Part shown: piece after piece, positions 56,433-64,000 of the stretch
Position numbering within the stretch: the stretch's first letter is position 1
How the letters are laid out: each line of letters opens with the position of its first letter
Source of the DNA: Chrysoporthe austroafricana
Lineage: Eukaryota; Ascomycota; Sordariomycetes; Diaporthales; Cryphonectriaceae
Assembly (NCBI GenBank): GCA_001051155.2
Contig: JYIP02000004.1
Location: forward strand, 5,202,383-5,266,382
Direction: 5' to 3'
DNA length: 64,000 bases
Translations under genes and position numbers: made by a program
The notes under the pieces: model-generated
The model's input: only the letters and a program-made list of their open reading frames with translations
Told to the model about the DNA's origin: nothing
Databases searched by the model: none

Positions 56433-57071
56433 ATGGTGCAAGATTATCGCCTTGACAGAAGATGCTAGAAGAAATGTAAATACAAGTCATCAAAAAGTTA
56501 CGAACGTGGCGTGATCAAATAATTCCCGAATTCTCGCACTCACGCTCCGCAAAGATATGGTCTTCCACTGAGGGAATTACTCACCAGGCCAAGAGTTATC
56601 CCCGGATGAAGTGCGGCCCATGACACAACTCTGCCGAAAATCGTTCAAAGACGAGGAGCTGACCAAGAAGCTTTTCCCGACTCGTCATTGCCGAAAACTC
56701 AACAAGCTTAGTGTATCAAGTCATATTACTTGCTCAATATTGCCGATCGGTGGCAAATGCAACCGGAGACTGGAACTTTGGCACGGCTGGCACCCGGGAC
56801 ACGCTAAGTCTTAAGAGTAAATGCTATACTCGAAGATCGTATGCTTATATCCAGTATTATAAAGTCTAATTTGGAAAACCAGTGGCGAGATTGGAGGAGG
56901 GAGCACAAATCCGTCCGGGTTGTTCTTTGGTTTGGCCTTATCACAAGCTGATGTAAATACATGCGCAGCAGCTTTTACGAGAAATGAGGATTCACGGTAG
57001 TAATAAGTAAACCAATGCCATTGTTACTAGCGCTTCACTCGACTCAAACCCGCCTTCCACCTATTCTACAT
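56433..57071. other. Intergenic
   Basis: Spacer between two minus-strand genes, AT-rich from about 56820. No coding signal. Confidence 0.5.
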
Positions 57072-58358
57072 CTAGACTAGGCCTTTATATTTCCAATACA
57101 CTTCGAGATCACGGAGGAATGCCCATTTCACCTTTTCCCCAAGGCCTGTCGACTTCCAATCATTTAGACTCTTTGGAAAGTGAGGGGCTGCATCTCTGAT
57201 CGTGGAGTCATGAGCCACAACGACAAGGACGTCTTCATTGCAGTCAAGTTCCTGTAGCCAGCCAACAGTCTTGGTTGCCAAAGGAGGATCCAGTCCGAAT
57301 GTCAGATCAAATAGCGTGTCCGTTGGCTGTCGCCCTCGAGATTGCTGAAGATCACTCCATGCATTTCCCGGACACAGTACTGTTTCCTCATTTCCAGCTG
57401 TACATGGGTGTGGAGATATTTTGTTAGGTATAGGAAGATGCTTGGAAGGCCTGAAGATACCAGCATAGTGACATACATCGCCACCGAGAAGGACAAAGGT
57501 ATCTGGATTGTTGGTAGTGCGAGCCAGTCCACAGAGATGGCCCACTGCATGTCCAGGACTATCTAAAAGGTAGAAAGATCCGTCTCCGAAATAGTCAAAC
57601 GCTGGGAATTCTCCTATTTGTAGAGTCTGTGGCCCATCGAATGCAATTTCGATCAGGTCACGTCCGCTTTGGGATGGCCCCTGGGTTAGCGAAAGAAATA
57701 ATTAACAGCACAAAGACCATTCCAGATCATAATGACACGGCGACTAGGTGATTAGAATAAGCACTTACGCATAATCGCGTTCAAGTATTGGCGACTTTGG
57801 ATTAGCAGGCGCTCCGGGCAGCATCGACTGTTTGAAGCCCCGACCAACTACGAGCCTCGTAGTTCCTGGAAATGTGGATGGGTCCCCAATATGATCCCAG
57901 TGCCAGTGACTGAGATAAATATTGATTACAATTAGTGTTACTCTCAAAGCACGGCTCAGATACGTTTCTGAAGATCTTTACACCTCTCGGATGGGGAGTA
58001 CCGACCTCCAGATAACGGCCTCGATCCCTGTCGGGTGAATGCCGTAATCCTCCAAAATTTCAACGACATTCTTGGTTACTTCAATATTGTAATTCGTTGT
58101 TGGCAAATACGACGCGATCTCGGGGGCATAATTGTTGTAGTCCTTGCGTATACCCAGATCCCACACGAGCTTCCTCCCGGATGGGTGTTCCAAGAGGAAA
58201 CACAAGGACGGGGAGGTTTCGAAAGTGTCCAGCCCAGGGACAGCAGGAGCCATGAATCGCTTCAGTATGGCTGGTCCAAAGTTGACCGGATTGATCATTT
58301 TGACAATGACCGTCTGTTCACCCGGAGGGAAGTGAACCGTAGGAGGATGTCGTGCCAT
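57072..58358 (-). CDS. Metallo-beta-lactamase-fold hydrolase (lactonase-like)
   Basis: Dinuclear metal hydrolase of the metallo-beta-lactamase superfamily, in a branch that includes lactone and lactam hydrolases. Model: exons 58358-58006, 57909-57769 and 57666-57072, 362 aa. Intron 1 (96 nt) has donor GTCGGT and acceptor CTCAG and rebuilds AVIW-SHWHWDHIGDP. Intron 2 (102 nt) has donor GTAAGT, branch GCTAAC and acceptor CAAAG and joins ILERDY to AGRDLIEIAFDG. The metal motif HxHxDH spans His119-His124. A second-shell DSPGHAVGH, then LLGGDVCHYAG and a late VVAHDS supply the other ligands. A second, structurally unrelated hydrolase lies 3-5 kb away. The start lies just beside the degraded duplication at the N joint, so its promoter sequence is unreliable. 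Confidence 0.9.
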
Positions 58359-58439
58359 GCTTCCCGTGTCGTGTTTAGCTTTTCTTTAGTCTTGAAGACT
58401 TCGTATGAGAAAGAAACCTCAGCGATCTTTGGAATGACG

Positions 58440-58471
<32 letters not shown>

Positions 58472-58641
58472 CAAAGGGGCGCCACAAACAACTCAGCGGG
58501 NGAGGGACGTGTACCGTAGGGGGAGGTGGTGCCTTCCTTCCCGGGTCGTGTTTACCTTTTCTTTTTTCTTGATGACTTCGTATGAGAAAGGAACCTCGGC
58601 AATCTTTTGAATGAAGAAAAAAAAAACACAAGCAAAAATGG

Positions 58642-58680
<39 letters not shown>
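58335..58680. repeat. Degraded duplication around N at 58501
   Basis: The stretch 58335-58440, which includes the start of the metallo-hydrolase gene and ends in a long A run, is repeated at about 58512-58617. The second copy also ends in A runs, with the N at 58501 between. The copies align well, for example both carry CTTCGTATGAGAAAG-like text. The second has scattered substitutions and has lost the start codon. It is likely an assembly artefact, not a gene duplication. Confidence 0.75.
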
Positions 58681-58681
<1 letters not shown>

Positions 58682-59248
58682 AAAGGTGACGCTAGAAAGA
58701 GCCGAGTGGGAGTGAGCCCCGCGCCCCCGCGCCTCCGTCCGCGTCTGACAGAGCTCACATGTCCGAGCGAAGCCGCCCGTTCAACGTACCATGAGATTCT
58801 CGGGCTAGCAATTGCTGAAATGGCCAGGCTAATGGGCCAGTGGGTCCTTAAGTCAAACCGGTAAACTTGAAACAGAATCACCGCTACTTTTCTTTGGGTA
58901 TGCCGAGCCTTTATGGTCTGCCGGTGGCCCACACGTATCTGCATACCCTATGGAGTACCCCACGGGGTACCCCAGATTTTATTGACCTGGGACTCGGCCC
59001 GCGCAGAAGTAATGACAGTCTCACCGGTGCCATAGCTCCAATTATACCAACAAGCCTAGTCATTCCGTAGGAGTTATAACCCAATTTAATTCGGCCCTTC
59101 CCATGCGGCCGCTTCGATCTGTTCCGGTTCCATCCTTATCGATTTTGAGTTAGCCTTAGGCTCTCCTGATCTCAGCTCTCTAGTGGTACTTTCGTGCAGG
59201 TCCCATCTCCAGTACGGTGGAAATTTACTTTATCTAGTACGATCCGTC
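58359..59248. other. Divergent spacer containing the N joint
   Basis: Region between the divergent metallo-hydrolase and permease genes. Besides the degraded duplication it has A runs and ordinary intergenic sequence. I see no gene. Confidence 0.5.
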
Positions 59249-61135
59249 ATGTCAGAGCCCGGAAATTCGGATCAGGTCGTCGAGAAATTGAATGACGCAG
59301 ACGAGTGCAGCCCAACGAAAACCGTTGATACGGTCCACAATGATGAAGCACTGAAGATTCTTGCCGGATATTCAGGGAATAGTCACTGGACAGAGGACGA
59401 TGAGAACAGATTGAGGCGCAAGATCGACTGGAAACTAATGCCCATCCTCTGTATGACTTATGGACTGCTCTACTATGACAAGGCCATGCTGGGTCAAGCC
59501 GTAAGTCATCATGACAGCTAGCCCGGTAACCTTGCTGAGCTGACACACCATAGGCATTATTTGGTCTCCTCAGCGATGTTGGCCTTGATGTTGGAGACCG
59601 CTACTCCTTTTCTGCGTCCATATTCTATCTCGGCTTCATTGCTGGAGCGTACCCGGCCATGGCACTGGCCCAGAAATTTCCTATTGAACGCATAGCATCA
59701 CTCATCGTAACGCTCTGGGGTCTTTGCCTGATCCTAAGTACGGTCTGCCAAAATTACCAGGAATTCTATGCCCAGAGATTCTTCTTGGGATTCCTAGAGA
59801 GCGGCATCAGTCCCATGTTTATGCTTATCGTGGGAATGTGGTATAAGAAGAATGAACAGGCCATGCGTATGGGGTAAGCAGCTGTATTCTATGTATCTGA
59901 TATGAGGGTGCCCGAAATATTAGTATCGGCTAACAGGTAACTACAGCATTTGGTATTGCTGTACGGGCTACGTGTCCGTATTTTCACCTCTTGTAAACTA
60001 TGGTCTTGGCCAAGTACATGGTGGCGTCGGCTCGTGGCGATATATGTATTATTTTGCAGGTGGTCTTACAATGGGTTGGGGACTCCTACTATACTTCATG
60101 CTACCCCCTGATCCCATCAGAGCGAAAGGCTTCGATGAGAGAGAGCGATACATATTGGTAGCCCGCCTTCGAAGCAACAACTCGGGAGTCCGTAACAAGC
60201 ACTTCAAGATGGAGCAGGTTCACGAGGTCTTTTTGGACATCAAGTTTTGGCTCATGATCGCCACAGCCTTCCTCTGCATGATCGCTAACGGCCCGATTTC
60301 CACCTTCATTCCTCTTATCATAGACGGATTCGGTTTTAATACCGTGGATTCACTCCTCCTTGTCATGCCTGCGGGTGCATATGCTGGCAGTATGATGTTG
60401 ATATTTTCTTTTTTGGCGATGAAATATCCGGGGTTACGAACCTGGCTGGTAGTTCTGGGTCAGTTTGGCACAACCGTAGCAGCCCTTCTCCTGTGGAACT
60501 TACCACAATCGGCCAAAGGTGGCCTGCTATTCGCTTGTTACATCTTGCCATCAGTTGGAGCAGGATATGCTGTCCTCATGGGACTTCAGATTGCCAACAC
60601 GGCTGGGTACACCAAGAGATCAGTTGTCTCGTCAGGGCTTTTCGTTGGTTACTGTCTAGGTGAGTAGTATTTTTGCATTAATTACCCATATTTCCACTTT
60701 GAAGTCGCTGAGAGTGCTTCCTTGAATTGCGGAACTTTCTACCACTTTGCTAATGCACGTACTGCAGGCAACTTTGTTGGGCCTTTAGTCTTCAGGGACC
60801 AAGACGCACCGAGATACGTGAGTTCAGGTGTACTATTTCAGACTCCGAAACAGATTCCTACTTAACACATGCCAGATCCCGGGGTTTATAACAACAACTA
60901 TCACAGCTTTGATCGCCGGTATTCTTGCAATCATGTATCGTTTTGTCTGCATACGGGACAACAAGACAAGAGATAAGGCTGGGATCTTGGAAGCTTTTGA
61001 TCATGCCTATGAAGATGATGTAACAGACATCAAGGTAATCCAACTCATCTATGAAGAGCATTTACCAGCTCCCTTCCATATCACGACACTTGGCTAACTT
61101 TGACAAAGAATCCGCAGTTCCGATATATTCTTTGA
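59249..61135 (+). CDS. Dal5-type MFS permease (anion:cation symporter family)
   Basis: Plasma-membrane transporter of the allantoate/nicotinate permease group, which imports small organic acids and related anions with protons. Model with six exons: 59249-59500, 59554-59873, 59947-60659, 60768-60817, 60876-61034 and 61109-61135, 506 aa. All junctions keep the frame. The last exon encodes only NPQFRYIL, the standard family ending. Hydrophilic N-tail with the family RRKIDWKLMPILC entry to helix 1, LLYYDKAMLGQA, QRFFLGFLESGISPMFM between helices 4 and 5, and GNFVGPLVFRDQDAPRY after helix 11. The substrate is unknown; a carboxylate or lactone-derived acid would fit the enzymes beside it. The catabolic reading is supported because this family is mostly uptake. 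Confidence 0.93.
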
Positions 61136-61367
61136 GGAAAGTTACAATCCAGTCCTCCACCTGATGCTGCTTCTGGAGTGCGAACGCGGTTTGGATTACT
61201 TTCGAATATGGGCAAACCAATCTTTTGATAATTTGTATCGCATTATATTTGTACTAGTTATTTTGACATGCAGCCCAAGTTCAGGTACGGCCAACCTCAT
61301 GGCTTCCATCACGGCGAAAAGATAAACATAATCGACCTTTTTCACCAATTAATGTTTCCGCTTACGT

Positions 61368-63669
61368 CTAGAGTGTAGGCATGAATTCCAGCCCATCAAC
61401 CGCAAAAAATTCGTCGAATCGCGAAATAAGTGCTTCGTGGAATAAGGCATTCTCTGGCGAAGGAAATGCTCGAGTGAGAATCCCTTGTTCTCTTCCAGTG
61501 AGGAGGCTGTCGGCAATGCTGCTGGTCTGGTGGCTGACGAAAGGAAACAAAGTCGTCCAGTCGAAGTTGCTATTACTCTCTTGGGCCCTGATGCTATTGT
61601 CTGTGTCGAGAGTAATGTCCAACCGGGGCTCGAGGATGTTGCTTACGGGATACTCCGGCGTTGGTTGCTCGGCATTCTGCCTTCCTAATAAGTTTGTACC
61701 TCCTGAAGTCACCTTTGCTGTGCTCCTGAGTCGTTGAAAGCCTCCACGTATCACATGTGCAGACCCCCACATAATTTGAAGCTGCTCGACCGTGCGCTCA
61801 AGTGTGTCAAGACACTCATTAGCATCCTTAGTCAAGTGGGGAATGTGTGAAGCCTGAATCAATGGAATGAATGCAGTTCCTGTATACCAACAGGTTATAG
61901 CCATGAGAAAGCGGCTGTTTCCTCTGGCTAGGATGTCTCGTAGGATCCTAGCGATACAAGATGCGGCCAGGATGGCTGGTGGAAGTGCCTGAGGAAGTAG
62001 ATGTGCGGACCGCTTAAGGTGGAGGATGATGACGGTGGTAAGATAAGGCAGATGAAGTTGATGAACGTCTTTGTCAAAGTTCTGGGTTCGATGAGTCCGA
62101 ATAGGTAATTGAAGATGGGCTGGAAGAGAATTGACCCAATCCCTCAGTTCTTGTAAATGGTCAGGAGTGCTCAAAGGGGCATTGTTGTCGTCGTTTTCTG
62201 GTCGGTAGAGTGTCTTGGCGACTCGTCCAATGATCGCACAAAGACGAACCCACCACAAGAAAACCTCGCCTTTCCGTTGATAGCGAGGATCACTGGGGAA
62301 GTCATCAAGTGATGGCTCGTTGACACTGCAGTCGGCCGGGTCAATGATTGCTGGTTTGCTTTGGCACAATGCTGTGAGACGTTCCCGTGCCTTGTCAGAT
62401 ACGAAATGCAGATGTCAGCCGTCTTGTGCATTACGTGATGTCTGCTTCGGTTGTCTTCGCAAGAGATGAGAGATCCGGCTCGAGCAAGCCTGGAAGAATG
62501 GGAATAGGTCGAAGCTTACAAACGCAGTCCACCATATCCGGCGTCGAACACTGAGAAGGTGTCCTGTCCCGCTTGGAAGGCCCATCGCTGGCTCACGATG
62601 CAAATTCATCTGCTGGGCATGTCGGATCAAAACAGACGTCCACCACCAAGATGAGTGCCTATGGACCGTCGTGGGAGCCCGAGGAGCCCACCAGTAGAAG
62701 AGCGCTATGGACTTGAGAGTAATCATCGGGTCCGACTCCTCATCGTTGTAAAGAATGGATCGCGCCTTTGCGTAATACTCGGCAGGACCTGGATGGGGAA
62801 CCAATGGCGGTTGTATATGGCTTCCAGCGGTAGCAAGAGAAGAGGAGAGGAGAGGAGATCGCAAGATCTCATCGGAGAGGTCCTCTGGATCGAGCACAGG
62901 ACACCACGGATAGCAGTATTCCCAGTACGTCTCAGCAAAGCTTTCCATGAGATCTTGTTGCTGTGGGTCTGAAAGTGGATGCTTTTGCTGAAAAGAGTCG
63001 GCGATCGCCTGTTCTCGGGCATCGATTTCGTTCTCGGGTCCGTAGACCTGCAAGAAGCCGGTATCAATGTCTCTGTGAATCCCCCCGATTAGATCATTAC
63101 GCGAACCAATACTTTGCTGCGACCGTTCCGAAGGCGATGGCCTATTTTGAGCAGGCGTTCGTGAGTGAAGAGAAGCAGACGGTACGAGCGTTGTTGGCGG
63201 CTGTTGGCCTTGTGAGTCAACGCGAGCAGTATTGTTCAGGTGAGCGTCCGCGTCCTCTACATTTCCCGCCCCATGGAAATCAGGAAGGAGAACTTGGATG
63301 TTGTCTAGCACTAGGTCCGATCGTAAGTTCGGTACATGACTGTTGTCGTCGGCAGATTCAGTCTGGGGTGTAAGAGGTCTATTCCTCTGACTCTTCACAT
63401 CTTGACGCAATCGCTTCGTGCGTTTGGAAGGTCGAAGCTGGCACTCCTTGCCCGAGGCGTCACAGTTCGTGCAGCTGATGCTTCCCTGGGTGTTCCTAGC
63501 CTGTATGGGAGATCAGCAGGGGCAAAACAGCAAAGAATAAAGGGATATTTCATGCCTGGAGATCGCATTTGATCTTCTTAGAATGACAAAGGAGACAGAC
63601 ATTCTCCGCGCGTTTTCGCTTAGGTTGTGCGGCATCGAATGGCAACCACTCACTTGTAGACTCGGGCAT
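61368..63669 (-). CDS. Zn2Cys6 transcription factor with fungal_trans domain
   Basis: Fungal binuclear zinc-cluster regulator, a likely local activator of the block. Model: exons 63669-63556, 63500-62520 and 62390-61368, 705 aa. The finger is complete only after splicing: C25-x2-C28-x6-C35-x12-C48-x2-C51-x6-C58, preceded by the basic KRKR. Its 55-nt intron begins with GC instead of GT (CAG|GCATGA) and ends in TACAG. Without splicing a TGA follows at once. The second intron (129 nt, GTAAGC to ACAAG) joins RRIWWTAF to ARERLTALCQSKP, the classic fungal_trans segment. The middle homology region covers about 180-480, including TYWEYCYPWCPVLDP and SIALFYWWAPRAP. The C-tail is variable. It is convergent with the permease gene. 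Confidence 0.92.
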
Positions 63670-64000
63670 TTTGAATGATGACGACAAAGTGATACCATAC
63701 AATCGTGTGCTGAAATAAAAATAAAAAAAAGAAATGTGAGAGCGTAAGGGTGTGAAGCGAAATGAGGGATGATGCTGGGCTCATCACGGTCAGGCGACGT
63801 TTAGAAACGAGGGGCGGCCGGGCGAAGATCCAACAATCCGGGGCCCCGCGAATCTGATGGAAATAAGCCAAATGCGGGGTCGGCGCCGCCGTATTATTTT
63901 AGAGAGGTCTCCACCAGAGGGTGGCGTTGGTGAATGCTAGTAAACGGGACTCCCAGGCGTGCCAGGGGGTTTGGTTTATACCTGTTTTGCGATACTCACA
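63670..64000. other. Promoter side of the regulator gene
   Basis: Upstream region of the Zn2Cys6 gene, with A-rich sequence at 63715-63732. No further gene begins before the window ends. Confidence 0.5.

Noticed and set aside
58501..58640. Duplicated 5' fragment of the metallo-hydrolase gene as a real pseudogene
   Set aside because: The same degraded-copy pattern occurs at the other two N positions, so a technical cause is more likely.

Overview
The window is nuclear DNA of a filamentous ascomycete (Pezizomycotina, probably Sordariomycetes). Genes are short and monocistronic, on both strands. They are split by 49-172 nt introns with GTRNGT-like donors, CTRAY branch points and AG acceptors. 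The protein families are typically fungal: indoleamine dioxygenase, DUF3405, an Rrb1-type WD40 protein, Zn2Cys6 and a Dal5-type permease. There are no operons, ribosome binding sites or CRISPR arrays, and I recognised no tRNA or transposon. Exon boundaries below were worked out by hand from splice signals and frame; every reported junction keeps the frame, except the one frameshifted gene noted.

Layout. 1-3.5 kb: low-complexity, gene-free. 3.5-8.7 kb: three unrecognised genes for proteins with one predicted membrane segment; the third is frameshifted at an A8 run. 8.7-13 kb: a decayed reading frame, a SET-domain gene and a possible Zn2Cys6 remnant. 13-25 kb: a divergent indoleamine 2,3-dioxygenase/kynureninase pair (tryptophan to anthranilate or kynurenine products), a dienelactone hydrolase-type protein, two unrecognised conserved-looking proteins and a membrane-anchored HSL-type hydrolase. 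25-33 kb: glutathione transferase, secreted CE1 esterase, DUF1338 (2-oxoadipate dioxygenase/decarboxylase type) and a salicylate-hydroxylase-like FAD monooxygenase. 34-42 kb: two Golgi-type glycosyltransferase-like proteins (DUF3405 and O-fucosyltransferase-like) and the ribosome-assembly factor Rrb1.

43-64 kb: a dense block of catabolic or tailoring enzymes. It holds an Old Yellow Enzyme, an AsaB/GA4-desaturase-like oxygenase, an acyl-CoA ligase, a zinc alcohol dehydrogenase, an SDR, an HSL-type hydrolase, a Baeyer-Villiger monooxygenase, a metallo-beta-lactamase-fold hydrolase, a Dal5-type permease and a Zn2Cys6 regulator. From about 48 kb these genes have more introns and look less GC-rich than those at 13-42 kb. 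No backbone synthase (PKS, NRPS, terpene cyclase) is present. The set fits a route alcohol, ketone, lactone or ester, hydroxy acid, CoA thioester, with its own importer and regulator. This is the best candidate for an undescribed system here, but the substrate cannot be read from sequence.

Assembly caution. Three single N bases (1533, 21305, 58501) each sit beside a homopolymer tract and a base-degraded second copy of the neighbouring sequence. They look like contig joints. The third lies inside the catabolic block, between the metallo-hydrolase and the permease.
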